A stretch of 64,000 nucleotides of DNA from Streptomyces maremycinicus (GCF_001184025.1 NZ_BBYG01000019.1:62001-126000), one strand, 5' to 3'. Counted from the first letter of the stretch, positions 9,224 to 18,710 are shown. Translations and numbers: made by a program. Notes: generated by a model not told the origin, from the letters alone.

Positions 9224-12200
9224 TCAGGACAACAACTCCACCTCGGCCAGGCTGACTTGCCCTCCCGCGTCGCCGTCCAGGACCAGCCGGTAGTGGGCGT
9301 ACGTGCCCGGCCGCTCCAGGGTGAAGGCGCGTGTCTGCCGGTCCCACGGGAAGCTCTCGCCGGAGCGCCGGTCCAGGTCGGTCCACGTCCGGCCGTCCGC
9401 CGATCCCTGGAGCACCCAGCCCGTCGGTGCCTGGGTGTGGTCGGCCGACGTGAGGGTGTACTGCACCGCTTCGGTGCCGGCCGTGACCGGCAGGACCAGC
9501 GTTCCCGGCAGGGTTTCCTGCGTCGCCGACGTGTCGTCGAACAGCGCGCCCGCGCCCTTCAGCACGTCCACGCGCGGCGTCGGCACCTGGTCGTTCTGCG
9601 TGATGGACACCGGAGCGGCGTTCTTTCCGGACCCCCAGGACGAGGGACGCGGTCCCATGTCGAACTCCAGGACCCCGCCCTTGGCGAGCAGCGTGTGGGG
9701 CAGTGAGGTCGACGTCCAGGCGCTGCCGTTGACCTTCAGGCCCTGGACGTACACGTTCTTCGCGCTGTTCTTCGGCGCCTTGACCACCAGGTCCTTGCCG
9801 TTCTCCAGATGCACGGTCGCCTTGGTGAACAGCGGGGAACCGACGGCGTACTCGCCGCTGCCCATCACCAGCGGGTAGAAGCCGAGCGCGGAGAACAGGT
9901 ACCAGGCCGACTGCTCGCCGTTGTCCTCGTCGCCGTGGTACCCCTGTCCGATCGAGCTGCCGGTGTAGAGCCGTGCGAGCACCTCGCGGGCCTTCTCCTG
10001 CGCCTTCCAGGGCTGCCCGGCCGCGTCGTACATGTAGATCGCGTGGTGGGCGACCTGGTTGGAATGCCCGTACATGCCCATCCGCACGTCCCGCGCCTCC
10101 GTCATCTCGTGGATGACACCGCCGTACGACCCCACGAACTCCGGGGAAGCGGTTTCCGGGGTGGCGAAGTAGGTGTCGAGCTTCTTCGCCAGACCGTCGC
10201 GGCCGCCGTACAGGTTCGCCAGGCCCCGGCTGTCCTGCGGGGCGGTGAAGGCGTAGCCCCAGCCGTTGGTCTCGGTGTAGTCGTACCCCCAGACGCGAGG
10301 GTCGTAGGTCTCCGACGCCACGCGCCAGTCGCCCTTCTCGTCCTTGCCCTGGAAGAACCCGGCCTTCGTGTCGAAGAGGTGCACATAACCCTGCGCGCGG
10401 TTGAGGAAGTAATCGGCTTCCTCCTGGTAGCGCTTCTCGCCGGTCTGCTTGAACAGGGCCTGGCCCATGCGGGCGATGCCGTAGTCGTTGAGGTAGCCCT
10501 CCAGCGCCCACGACAGGCCCTCGTGCGTGGCCGTGCCGGTGTAGCCGAGGAACGGCGAGGTGGACATGCCCTTGCGGCCCACCCCCGAGGCCGGGGGCAC
10601 GACGGTCGCGTTCTTCAGGGCCGCCTCGTAGGCCGCCTCGGCGTCGAAGCCGACCCCCTTGACGAACGCGTCCGCGAAGGCGACGTCGGACGAGGTACCG
10701 GTCATCAGGTCGGCGTACCCGGGCGAGGACCAGCGGGAGGTCCAGCCGCCGTCCTTGTACTGCTGGACGAATCCGTCGGTGAGCACACCGGCCTGAGTGG
10801 GCGTCAGCAAAGCGTAGGCGGGCCAGGTCGTCCGATAGGTGTCCCAGAAACCGTTGTTGACGTACACCTTGCCGTCCACGATCTTGGCGCCGGTGTGCGT
10901 CGGGGTGTCCGGGCCCGGCATGGGCGAGAAGGGCGACGCGTACCGGTACGTCGAACCGACTTTCTCGAATCCGGAGTTGGGATACAGGTAGAGCCGGTAC
11001 AGGCTGGAGTACAGCGTCGTGAGCTGGTCCTGGCTCGCCCCCTCGACCTCCACCGTGCCGAGCAGCTTGTCCCACTGCTGCCGGGCGCGCTGCTTGACCG
11101 TGTCGAAGCCGGTGTCCCGCGGGATCTCCTGGCGCAGGTTGTCGCGGGCCTGGTCGACGCTGATCAGGGAGGTCGCCAGGCGCAGGGTGACCGTGCGGTC
11201 GGCGCCCGCGTCGAAACGCAGGTAGCCCTTCACGCCGCTGGAGGTGCCCTCGGTGACCGGGGCGTCGAACTCGCCGTACACGAAGAGCCGGGTCGCGCCC
11301 GCCGACAGCCCCGACTTCACGTCCGAGTAGCCCGTGACGACGCCGGCTTCCTTGTCCAGCGTCAACCCCGCCTGATCGGTCACGTTGTCGAAGACGACGC
11401 TCGCGTCCGAGCCCGGGTAGGTGAAGCGCAGGGCGGCCGCGTGGTCGGTCGGTGCCATCTCCGCGGTGAGGCCGTTGTCGAAACGGACTCCGTAGTAGTA
11501 CGGGCGGGCGGTCTCGTTCGCGTGCCGGAAGGGCAGGGCCCGCGCCGTCCGCCCGGTGTCCGGGACGCCGGCCGCGGCCGACGGCATCAGCTGGAAGGTC
11601 TGCCGGTCGCCCATCCACGGGCTCGGCTCATGACTCGCGCTGAACGCCTGGATCGTGGGCAGGTTGTCGGCGTTGTTGCCCCGGGCGTAGTCGTACAGCC
11701 AGCCGAGCGAGGACGCGTTGGTCACCGGCGTCCAGAAGTTGAACCCGTGCGGCACGGCCGTGGCGGGAAACGTGTTCCCGCGCGAGAAGCTCCCGCTGGA
11801 GTTGGTGCCGCGGGTGGTCACCGCGTAGTCCGACAGATGCGCCTTCGCGGGCTCGGGGTCGGCCGTGCGCAGCGCGATGTCGTCCACCCAGCCCCTGAAC
11901 CGGGCGGGCCCGCCGGGGGAGTCGTAGGCGAGGAGGATCCGGTCGACCGTCTTCCCGGCCGCCACCGTCCCGATCCGGGACACCACGTCGTTCCACTGGT
12001 TGACGTACAGCACCTTCGCGGCGCCCTGGCCGCGGGGCGACAGCGGGAAGCCGTACTGGTCGCTCGCCCCGAGCCCGCTCAGGTAGGTGCCGTCCGTGAA
12101 GGCCAGGTCCACGGAGACATGCGTCGCGGCGTAGTCACGGTCGCCCTCCGCCATCCCGGGGAAGATCCGGTACGCCAGCTGCGTGCGCGTACCGACCCGG

Positions 12201-13027
12201 ACATTCACGTCGAAGACCTTGTTGTACGAGTACGCCCGGCCGGACGCGGTGTGCCGCCCCGCGTAACGCAACGCACGGCGCCCGGTGAACCCGGCGCCCG
12301 CCTTCGCGGTCGGTGAGCCGCTCGGGCCCCGGTCGGCGACGGTGAGCATGTCCGGCGGGACGGGCGCGTCGCTGCCGCCGGTGCCGAAGCGCACGTCGGC
12401 GAGCTGGACGATCCCGGCGCCGTGGTTGCGGGTGAACTCCAGCCGGAAATGCCGGTACTCGGCCGCGGCCGAGAGGGTGAACGTACGGCTCTGGAACCGC
12501 TCGGTGAAGGACTCCCCGGAACGGGTGTCGAGGGGTGTCCAGGCGGCGCCGTCGGCCGAGCCCGAGAGGGTCCAGTCGGCGGGGTCGCGTTCGGCGGCGT
12601 CATTGGCCGAGGTGAGCGCGTAAGCGCTTACCCGCGCGGGCTGGTCGAGGTCGAACTCGACCCACCCGGTGGACGCGAACGTCAGCCACTTGGTGCTCGC
12701 CTCGCCGTCGACGAGGTTCTCCTTCACCTCGCCGCCGGCCGTGTTCTCCGCGCTCGCCCGGACGTCCGTGACCCGGTCGGTCACATCGCCGGGGAGCCCG
12801 CCGCCGTAACCGCCGTCCACGCCCGAGGCCCGTTTGCCGCCTCCGGGCGTGGTGTCGACCGTGCTCTGCCAGTCGGGGGCGTGTTGACCCGTCTCGAAGG
12901 ACGAGGCGAACCCCCGGCTCGGTACCGGCACCGGGGAGGGCAGCGCGACCGCCGTCCCCTGTGCGCCGACCGTCATGACCAGAGCGGCCGTGATCACGAC
13001 CGCCCGCAACCGTCCCAACCGTCGCAT
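9224..13027 (-). CDS. Secreted GH92 alpha-mannosidase with discoidin/CBM32-like domains
   Basis: This 1267-residue secreted enzyme has a signal peptide (about 1-30, MRRLGRLRAVVITAALV) and a discoidin/CBM32-like domain at about 90-215 (ASTKWLTFASTGWVEFDLDQ). A lamin-like sandwich and the GH92 N-terminal beta domain run to about 650. The (alpha/alpha)6 catalytic domain follows, and a second discoidin-like domain ends at ELLS. The conserved GDEDNGEQSAWY motif has the likely acid residue E1038. GH92 enzymes are calcium-dependent inverting exo-alpha-mannosidases acting on yeast mannan or N-glycans. The ATG at 13027 was chosen for its GGAGGG ribosome site and the signal peptide; an upstream in-frame extension would bury the signal. 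A GACAACGTTGTC operator lies 36 bp upstream of the start. Confidence 0.92.
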   Translation of the reverse strand: MRRLGRLRAVVITAALVMTVGAQGTAVALPSPVPVPSRGFASSFETGQHAPDWQSTVDTTPGGGKRASGVDGGYGGGLPGDVTDRVTDVRASAENTAGGEVKENLVDGEASTKWLTFASTGWVEFDLDQPARVSAYALTSANDAAERDPADWTLSGSADGAAWTPLDTRSGESFTERFQSRTFTLSAAAEYRHFRLEFTRNHGAGIVQLADVRFGTGGSDAPVPPDMLTVADRGPSGSPTAKAGAGFTGRRALRYAGRHTASGRAYSYNKVFDVNVRVGTRTQLAYRIFPGMAEGDRDYAATHVSVDLAFTDGTYLSGLGASDQYGFPLSPRGQGAAKVLYVNQWNDVVSRIGTVAAGKTVDRILLAYDSPGGPARFRGWVDDIALRTADPEPAKAHLSDYAVTTRGTNSSGSFSRGNTFPATAVPHGFNFWTPVTNASSLGWLYDYARGNNADNLPTIQAFSASHEPSPWMGDRQTFQLMPSAAAGVPDTGRTARALPFRHANETARPYYYGVRFDNGLTAEMAPTDHAAALRFTYPGSDASVVFDNVTDQAGLTLDKEAGVVTGYSDVKSGLSAGATRLFVYGEFDAPVTEGTSSGVKGYLRFDAGADRTVTLRLATSLISVDQARDNLRQEIPRDTGFDTVKQRARQQWDKLLGTVEVEGASQDQLTTLYSSLYRLYLYPNSGFEKVGSTYRYASPFSPMPGPDTPTHTGAKIVDGKVYVNNGFWDTYRTTWPAYALLTPTQAGVLTDGFVQQYKDGGWTSRWSSPGYADLMTGTSSDVAFADAFVKGVGFDAEAAYEAALKNATVVPPASGVGRKGMSTSPFLGYTGTATHEGLSWALEGYLNDYGIARMGQALFKQTGEKRYQEEADYFLNRAQGYVHLFDTKAGFFQGKDEKGDWRVASETYDPRVWGYDYTETNGWGYAFTAPQDSRGLANLYGGRDGLAKKLDTYFATPETASPEFVGSYGGVIHEMTEARDVRMGMYGHSNQVAHHAIYMYDAAGQPWKAQEKAREVLARLYTGSSIGQGYHGDEDNGEQSAWYLFSALGFYPLVMGSGEYAVGSPLFTKATVHLENGKDLVVKAPKNSAKNVYVQGLKVNGSAWTSTSLPHTLLAKGGVLEFDMGPRPSSWGSGKNAAPVSITQNDQVPTPRVDVLKGAGALFDDTSATQETLPGTLVLPVTAGTEAVQYTLTSADHTQAPTGWVLQGSADGRTWTDLDRRSGESFPWDRQTRAFTLERPGTYAHYRLVLDGDAGGQVSLAEVELLS

Positions 13028-13062
13028 GCGTGAGTACCCTCCCCGCGCCGGACAACGCCCCG

Positions 13063-13074
13063 GACAACGTTGTC
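13063..13074. promoter_or_regulatory. GACAACGTTGTC operator upstream of GH92
   Basis: This perfect 12-bp palindrome lies 36 bp upstream of the GH92 start codon, with an extra half-site GGACAACG at 13050-13057. Position and symmetry suggest a LacI- or GntR-type repressor site in the promoter or leader. Confidence 0.6.
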
Positions 13075-13263
13075 TTCGTGGTGCGCAGGAATCAGTAGGT
13101 GGCCAAGTGGACAGTGATGTCAAGGATGTTGATTGCGCCAGGCGGGGCCCATGTCATGCAATTTTCCGGCAAGCCACCCACCGGCCGGTCATATTTCCGG
13201 GAGGTCTCAACTCGGAAAAGACCAACGGCCAACCTTGCATTCGATCTTGCTCAGTTGGCAAGA

Positions 13264-13279
13264 AGTGGACTATACCTGT
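13264..13279. promoter_or_regulatory. Candidate DasR-responsive element upstream of ngcE
   Basis: AGTGGACTATACCTGT matches 12 of 16 positions of the DasR consensus AGTGGTCTAGACCACT, with the left half nearly perfect. DasR is the GlcNAc-responsive GntR regulator of chitin uptake genes in Streptomyces, which fits the downstream importer. It lies about 200 bp before the start. Confidence 0.4.
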
Positions 13280-13360
13280 CGGCGATTCACCGTCGATTCC
13301 GGCGGTGCCGTCCGATCGCGTGATGGTCGATCGCCCGCTGCTGCCCGCACGGCGCCGGCC

Positions 13361-13398
13361 GCATGATTCCGACCGCATGATTCCGACCGCATGATCCG
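13361..13398. repeat. 14-bp tandem repeat upstream of ngcE
   Basis: GCATGATTCCGACC occurs twice head to tail (13361-13374, 13375-13388) and is followed by a third partial copy GCATGATCCG. Confidence 0.85.
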
Positions 13399-13479
13399 TA
13401 CGACCCTGCTTGACCTGACCGCGGTGCCGGGAAGGATCCGGTACACCGCCTGAGTCCTGGAGAAGGCGAGGACTTGAGC

Positions 13480-14946
13480 ATGGGATCCCACTCCGAGAAC
13501 ATCGGTTCCGACAAGAACGGCTCCGCAGGCGTCGGCCGCCGAGACCTGATCAAGAGATCCGCGGCGCTCGGCCTGATCTCCGTCCCCACGATGAGCTTCC
13601 TGTCCGCCTGTGCCAGCAGCGGCGGCGGGGGCGACGAGGACAAGGCCAAGGCCGGAAAGAAGACCGCGAAGAACCCGCTCGCGGTCAACGAGACCGCCCA
13701 GCTCGAATTCGTCCTGTTCGACGGCGGTTTCGGCAAGGAGTACGCCGAGGACGCGGTCAAGATCTACGAGAAGGGCTTCCCCGGCGCGAAGGTCAAGTTC
13801 TCGGCCACCCAGAAGATCCAGTCGACCCTCCAGCCCCGCTTCAACCAGGGCACGCCGCCCGACCTCATCGACAACTCCGGTGCCGAGCAGATGGACATGG
13901 GCGTCCTGGTCGGCAAGAAGCAGCTCGCCGACCTCACCCCGCTCCTGGACGCCGCGTCCTACGACGACCCGAACAAGAAGGTGCGCGACACCCTGCGCCC
14001 CGGCATCGTCGAGATGGGCCAGTTCGACGGCGACCCGGTCTGGATCATGTACTACGCCTACACCGTCTACGGCGTCTGGTACTCGCAGAAGGCCCTGGAC
14101 TCGCTCGACGCCACGTACCCCGAGACCTGGGACCAGATGCTCGCGGTCTGCGAGAAGGCCAAGAAGAAGGGCATCGCGGGCTGGACGTACGCGGGCAAGT
14201 ACCCGTACTACCTGCCCTTCTCGCTGTACCCGATGATCGGCAAGGTGGGCGGTCGCGAGGTCCTCGACGCCATCGACAACCTGGAGCCGAACGCCTGGAA
14301 GCACCCGGCGGTCAAGGCCTGCTTCGACGCCTACTACGAGCTCTACAAGAAGGGTTACGTCCTCAAGGGCACCCCCGGCCTGGACCACATCCAGTCGCAG
14401 ACCGCGTGGGCCAAGGGCAAGGCCCTGTTCATCCCCAACGGCTCCTGGGTGGAGAACGAGTCGGCGAACGTCATCCCCGCCGACTTCGACCTGGCCGTCT
14501 CCGCGCCCACCGGCATCGACTCCTCCGACAAGATGCCCTTCGGCACCATCTGGGCGTCCGGCGGCGAACCGTTCATCGTCCCGGCCAAGGCCAAGAACGC
14601 GGCGGGCGGCATGGAACAGCTGCGCATCATGCTCAGCGAGGCGTCCTCCAAGAACTTCACCGCCAAGGTCAAGTCGCTGACCGCTTACAACGGCGGCACC
14701 GACGGCATCACCCTCACCCCCGGGCTCAAGTCGGGTGTGGCGGCGCTGGACAAGGCCGGCGAGAACGTGGTGAATCCGCGACTTCAGGACTGGTATGTCC
14801 AGCTTCAGAAAGAAAAGATCGGGGTGTCCGGCCTCGGCGAGATGATGGCCGGCCGCCTCACCCCGGCCGAAGCGATCAAGAAGATCCAGGGTTACGCCGA
14901 CGAGGCCGCCAAGGACACGTCGATCAAGCATTACAAGCACCAGTGA
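13480..14946 (+). CDS. ngcE: NgcE-type chitobiose/GlcNAc-binding lipoprotein of an ABC importer
   Basis: The 488-residue solute-binding protein has a Tat-like lipoprotein signal: twin arginines in GRRDLIKRSAALGLISVP and lipobox LSAC with acylated C44. The rest is a family 1 extracellular sugar-binding fold (LEFVLFDGGFGKEYAEDAVK, NQGTPPDLIDNSGAEQMDMG). The sequence and its place next to rok7B7-xylFGH match NgcE of S. coelicolor (SCO6005), reported as a low-affinity binding protein for N,N'-diacetylchitobiose. The ATG at 13480 is preferred (GGCGAGG 8 nt upstream); TTG at 13474 would add two residues. Two permease genes follow but no ATPase, so it must rely on a shared ATPase such as MsiK encoded elsewhere. 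Confidence 0.85.
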   Translation: MGSHSENIGSDKNGSAGVGRRDLIKRSAALGLISVPTMSFLSACASSGGGGDEDKAKAGKKTAKNPLAVNETAQLEFVLFDGGFGKEYAEDAVKIYEKGFPGAKVKFSATQKIQSTLQPRFNQGTPPDLIDNSGAEQMDMGVLVGKKQLADLTPLLDAASYDDPNKKVRDTLRPGIVEMGQFDGDPVWIMYYAYTVYGVWYSQKALDSLDATYPETWDQMLAVCEKAKKKGIAGWTYAGKYPYYLPFSLYPMIGKVGGREVLDAIDNLEPNAWKHPAVKACFDAYYELYKKGYVLKGTPGLDHIQSQTAWAKGKALFIPNGSWVENESANVIPADFDLAVSAPTGIDSSDKMPFGTIWASGGEPFIVPAKAKNAAGGMEQLRIMLSEASSKNFTAKVKSLTAYNGGTDGITLTPGLKSGVAALDKAGENVVNPRLQDWYVQLQKEKIGVSGLGEMMAGRLTPAEAIKKIQGYADEAAKDTSIKHYKHQ

Positions 14947-14991
14947 CGGTGAGAATCACGGCGAAGTATCCATAAAAGCACCGGAGTGGCG

Positions 14992-15918
14992 ATGCAGCAC
15001 GGCAAGTACCGGTTCATCGTGGGGTTCCTGGCGCTCCCCCTGGGACTGTACGCGCTCTTCGTGGTGTGGCCCTTCGTCCAGTCCATCTACTACTCGTTCA
15101 CGGACTGGACCGGCCTGAGCCCCGAATTCAAGATGGTCGGCCTGGACAATTACCGGAGGATGCTGGACGACGAGATCTTCTGGAAGTCCCTGCGGCACAG
15201 CTTGATGTTCGCGGTCGTGCTGCCGCTGGTGACGATCAGCCTGGCGCTGTTCTTCGCTTTCATGATCAATGTCGGCGGGCGGCGCAGGAAGGGCGGGCCG
15301 GTGATCTCCGGGGTCCGGGGCTCGTCCTTCTACAAGATCGTGTATTTCTTCCCGCAGGTGCTGTCGATCGCCATCGTGGCGCTGCTGTTCGCCTTCGCGT
15401 ACAACCCGGACAGCGGCGCGATCAACTCCTTCTTCCGGGGGATCGGACTGGACGGCCTCCAGCCCCTCTGGCTCGGCGACCCCGATCTCGCGCTGTGGTG
15501 CGTGATGGCGGTGCTCGTCTGGTCCACGGTCGGCTTCTTCGTGGTCCTGTTCTCGGCGGGCATGGCCTCCATCCCGGCGGACCTCTACGAGGCCGCGCTG
15601 CTGGACGGCGCGGGCCGGGCCGCGACGTTCTTCCGCATCACCCTGCCGCTGCTCTGGGACACGGTGCAGTCGGGCTGGGTCTACATGGGGATCCTCGCGC
15701 TCGGCGCCGAGTCGTTCGCGGTCGTCCAGATCATGACGACCGGCCCCGGCGGCCCCGACTACTCGACCACCGTCATGGTCCTGTACGTGTACCAGAAGGC
15801 GTTCCGTGACGGTCAGGCCGCCTACGCCACCACCATCGGCGTCGCCCTGCTCATCGTGACGCTGGCCTTCGCCGCGGTCGTGATGCGACTGGGACGGCGC
15901 GAGCGGCTGGAGTACTGA
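14992..15918 (+). CDS. ngcF: NgcF-type sugar ABC transporter permease
   Basis: The 308-residue inner-membrane protein of the MalF family has six predicted helices (first at about 9-30, FIVGFLALPLGLYALFVVWP) and a cytoplasmic EAA loop EAALLDGAGRAATFFRITLP that docks with the ATPase. It forms the translocation pore with the next gene. The ATG at 14992 has CCGGAG 5 nt upstream; an in-frame GTG at 14986 overlaps that site and is less likely. The gap to ngcE is 45 bp, consistent with one operon. Confidence 0.88.
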   Translation: MQHGKYRFIVGFLALPLGLYALFVVWPFVQSIYYSFTDWTGLSPEFKMVGLDNYRRMLDDEIFWKSLRHSLMFAVVLPLVTISLALFFAFMINVGGRRRKGGPVISGVRGSSFYKIVYFFPQVLSIAIVALLFAFAYNPDSGAINSFFRGIGLDGLQPLWLGDPDLALWCVMAVLVWSTVGFFVVLFSAGMASIPADLYEAALLDGAGRAATFFRITLPLLWDTVQSGWVYMGILALGAESFAVVQIMTTGPGGPDYSTTVMVLYVYQKAFRDGQAAYATTIGVALLIVTLAFAAVVMRLGRRERLEY

Positions 15919-15920
15919 CG

Positions 15921-16853
15921 ATGAAGACGACCGAAACCCCCGTGCCTCCGCCGGCCGAGTCCGGCTCGGCTCTCCCCGTCACGAAGGTCGACCTGGCGAC
16001 CGGGAAACCGTCTCGGGGGAAGAAAACGGAAGGAAACGTTCTCAACGCCTTCTCCCACGGCATCCTGGTCATCTGGGCGATCATGGTCGTGCTGCCGCTG
16101 CTGTGGGCGGTGATGACCTCCTTCAAGGACGACAGCTCCATCTTCGGCTCGCCCTGGTCGCTGCCGGACCGGCTGCACTTCGACAACTGGTCACGGGCGT
16201 GGACCGAGGCCAACATGAGCGACTACTTCCTCAACACCGTCCTGGTGGTGGGAGGTTCGCTCATCGGCACACTGGTCCTCGGCTCCATGGCGGCCTACGT
16301 CCTCGCGCGTTTCGACTTCCCGGGCAACCGCTTCATCTACTACCTCTTCATCGGAGGCATGAGCTTCCCGATCATGCTCGCGCTGGTCCCGCTGTTCTAC
16401 GTCGTGAACAACATGGGCCTGCTGAACTCCATCCACGGCCTGATCCTCGTCTACATCGCCTACTCGCTGCCGTTCACGGTCTTCTTCCTGACGGCCTTCT
16501 TCCGCACGCTGCCGACCTCGGTGGCCGAGGCCGCCTTCGTGGACGGCGCCTCGCACAGCCGTACGTTCTTCCAGATCATGGTGCCGATGGCCAAGCCGGG
16601 CCTGATCAGCGTCGGCATCTTCAACTTCCTGGGCCAGTGGAACCAGTACATGCTCCCCACGGTCCTCAACACCGACCCCGACAAACGCGTCCTCACCCAG
16701 GGCCTGGTCCAACTGGCGGTCAGTCAGGGCTACAAGGGTGACTGGTCGGGGCTGTTCGCGGGTCTGGTGATGGCGATGCTGCCGGTGCTCGCCGCGTACA
16801 TCGTCTTCCAGCGCCAGGTCGTGCAGGGGCTGACCGCGGGGGCGCTGAAGTAG
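15921..16853 (+). CDS. ngcG: NgcG-type sugar ABC transporter permease
   Basis: The 310-residue MalG-family permease has a longer hydrophilic N-terminus (about 1-45) before the first membrane helix, and the EAA loop EAAFVDGASHSRTFFQIMVP. It starts 2 bp after the ngcF stop, so the pair is translationally coupled. It partners NgcF; a separately encoded ATPase is needed. The C-terminus VQGLTAGALK is typical of the family. Confidence 0.88.
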   Translation: MKTTETPVPPPAESGSALPVTKVDLATGKPSRGKKTEGNVLNAFSHGILVIWAIMVVLPLLWAVMTSFKDDSSIFGSPWSLPDRLHFDNWSRAWTEANMSDYFLNTVLVVGGSLIGTLVLGSMAAYVLARFDFPGNRFIYYLFIGGMSFPIMLALVPLFYVVNNMGLLNSIHGLILVYIAYSLPFTVFFLTAFFRTLPTSVAEAAFVDGASHSRTFFQIMVPMAKPGLISVGIFNFLGQWNQYMLPTVLNTDPDKRVLTQGLVQLAVSQGYKGDWSGLFAGLVMAMLPVLAAYIVFQRQVVQGLTAGALK

Positions 16854-17510
16854 GCCGCGTCCCTCCGGGGTGCGGCTGACGCCCGGGGCGAGTCGCCCTC
16901 CGGGCCTGCGCGGACGCCCGCTTCACGGAACGGCCCGCGCAGCCCGGCCCCTGCTCCGCCCCTCGACCGCCGCCCCTGCTCGCCGCCCGCCGCCCCGTTT
17001 CGCCGACTGCCGCCCCGTTCGCCGGTCGCCGACGCCGCGTGCCGCCTCCGCCGGCCGCCCCCTTTCGCCGCCCGCCGCCCCCGTCCGCCGGCCGCAGCTG
17101 CCGCTCACCGCCCCCGCACGAACTGTGATGGCGGGCGTGGCCGAAGCTGCCGCCCGCGGGCTTATCGGGAAAGACGGGGCAAAATCGGCGACGCCTTCAT
17201 TACCTGGCACTCCCTGCGTCCATCCGTGCGCCCCGGCCCCGCGCCCTCCTCGCGCCCTCACCTCGCCCGGCTCCCCGCCCGCACCTGCTTTCGCCCTTCA
17301 CCACCACCGCCGAGCCGCTGGCCGCAACGCCCCGCAGCCGCTCATGCACGCCCCGCGACCCCGGCTCCGACCACCCTCCGTGTCTCTTCGCACGCAGGCG
17401 GATACTGTTCAACCTCTTGACGGGAGGCGACCCGAACGGCTCAGCTTAGAGTTCACTAGTTGGACATAGACGGGGCCTCATCGAAGCGGTCCCGCGCGCA
17501 GGAGGTCGTC
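16854..17510. other. C-rich low-complexity intergenic region before rok7B7
   Basis: This 657-bp stretch is dominated by degenerate CCGCCGCCCC-type repeats on the plus strand (about 16960-17130). All open frames through it are proline- and arginine-rich with no domain, so I see no gene. The last 110 bp become less GC-rich and probably hold the rok7B7 promoter. Confidence 0.6.
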
Positions 17511-18710
17511 GTGGAGACTCCGGGGTCGCAGTCGTCGCTGCACCGAGCCAACCTGGAGCGGGTCGTACGCGCCGTGCGTCTGGCAGGGTCCCTCACGCAA
17601 GCGGAGATCGCCCGGAGCACCGGTCTGTCCGCCGCGACCGTCTCCAACATCGTGCGTGAACTCAAGGACGGCGGAACCGTCGAGGTGACGCCCACCTCGG
17701 CCGGTGGTCGAAGGGCTCGCAGCGTCAGTCTGAGCGGCGACGCGGGCATCGTCATCGGGGTGGACTTCGGGCATACCCACCTCCGGGTCGCGGTGGGCAA
17801 CCTGGCGCACCAGGTCCTCGCGGAGGAGTCCGAGCCGCTCGATGTGGACGCCTCCTCGACGCAGGGCTTCGACCGGGCGGAACAGCTGGTCAACCGGCTG
17901 ATCGAGGCCACCGGGGTGGACCGGGAGAAGGTCGCGGGAGTCGGCCTGGGCGTGCCCGGACCGATCGATCTGGAGTCCGGGACGCTGGGTTCGTCGGCGA
18001 TCCTGCCCGGCTGGATCGGCACCAGACCCGCCGAGGAGATGAGGGGCCGCCTCGGTGTGCCCGTGCACGTGGACAACGACGCCAATCTGGGTGCCCTCGG
18101 CGAGATGGTCTGGGGCAGCGGCAGAGGCGTGCGTGATCTCGCGTACATCAAGGTCGCGAGCGGTGTCGGCGCCGGCCTGGTGATCGAGGGGAAGATCTAC
18201 CGGGGTCCTGGCGGCACCGCCGGAGAAATCGGACATATTACACTTGACGAGTCCGGCCCCGTCTGCCGCTGCGGAAACCGGGGCTGCCTGGAGACCTTCG
18301 CGGCGGCGCGCTATGTGCTCCCGCTCCTCCAGTCCAGCCACGGCACGGATCTGACGATGGAAGGCGTCGTGCGGCTGGCGAGGGACGGTGATCCGGGCTG
18401 CCGTCGGGTGATCGCCGACGTCGGCCGACACATCGGCAGTGGAGTCGCCAATCTCTGCAACCTGCTGAATCCGAGCCGGGTGGTGCTGGGCGGTGATCTC
18501 GCCGAGGCCGGTGAGCTGGTGCTCGGTCCCATCAGGGAGTCTGTCGGCCGCTACGCGATCCCGAGTGCGGCGCGTCAACTTTCCGTTCTTCCGGGGGCAC
18601 TTGGTGGCCGTGCGGAGGTGTTGGGGGCGCTCGCTCTCGCACTGAGCGAGATGGGCGATTCCACCCTTTTGGACGGCACGCTCACCGCGGCGACACCTGC
18701 CTTCACTTAG
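17511..18710 (+). CDS. rok7B7: ROK-family transcriptional regulator Rok7B7
   Basis: The 399-residue protein has an N-terminal winged helix (about 15-65, TQAEIARSTGLSAATVSNIV) and a ROK sugar-binding/kinase-like domain. The zinc motif CRCGNRGC occupies residues 252-259, followed by LETFAA, and EIGHITL supplies the structural histidine. The phosphate loop is degenerate: DFGHTHLR replaces the kinase DxGGTK, so it should not phosphorylate sugar. Gene order (ngcEFG - rok - xylFGH) matches SCO6008, known as Rok7B7, a regulator of xylose uptake, carbon catabolite control and antibiotic production. GTG 17511 has AGGAGG 5 nt upstream and was preferred over an upstream TTG at 17460. Confidence 0.9.
   Translation: METPGSQSSLHRANLERVVRAVRLAGSLTQAEIARSTGLSAATVSNIVRELKDGGTVEVTPTSAGGRRARSVSLSGDAGIVIGVDFGHTHLRVAVGNLAHQVLAEESEPLDVDASSTQGFDRAEQLVNRLIEATGVDREKVAGVGLGVPGPIDLESGTLGSSAILPGWIGTRPAEEMRGRLGVPVHVDNDANLGALGEMVWGSGRGVRDLAYIKVASGVGAGLVIEGKIYRGPGGTAGEIGHITLDESGPVCRCGNRGCLETFAAARYVLPLLQSSHGTDLTMEGVVRLARDGDPGCRRVIADVGRHIGSGVANLCNLLNPSRVVLGGDLAEAGELVLGPIRESVGRYAIPSAARQLSVLPGALGGRAEVLGALALALSEMGDSTLLDGTLTAATPAFT

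Larger units (their letters stand above)
13028..13479. other. Divergent regulatory region between GH92 and the ngc operon
   Basis: This 450-bp stretch is comparatively AT-rich in its middle (13080-13280). It contains the GH92 operator (13063), a DasR-like element (13264), and a 14-bp tandem repeat (13361-13398). No gene is seen. Confidence 0.7.

Noticed and set aside
8979..9293. Plus-strand 104-codon ORF after the LPMO gene
   Set aside because: It runs through the terminator hairpin and into the antisense of GH92, with no domain.
12620..12631. GTAAGCGCTTAC palindrome as an operator
   Set aside because: It lies inside the GH92 coding region about 400 bp from the start and its codons are in frame for the protein; chance is sufficient.
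16870..17469. 199-codon plus-strand ORF before rok7B7
   Set aside because: It translates the C-rich repeat tract into low-complexity Pro/Arg/Ala sequence with no family and overlaps the promoter region.
17460..17510. TTG 17460 as start of Rok7B7
   Set aside because: GTG 17511 has AGGAGG at 5 nt spacing and gives the N-terminus seen in relatives.
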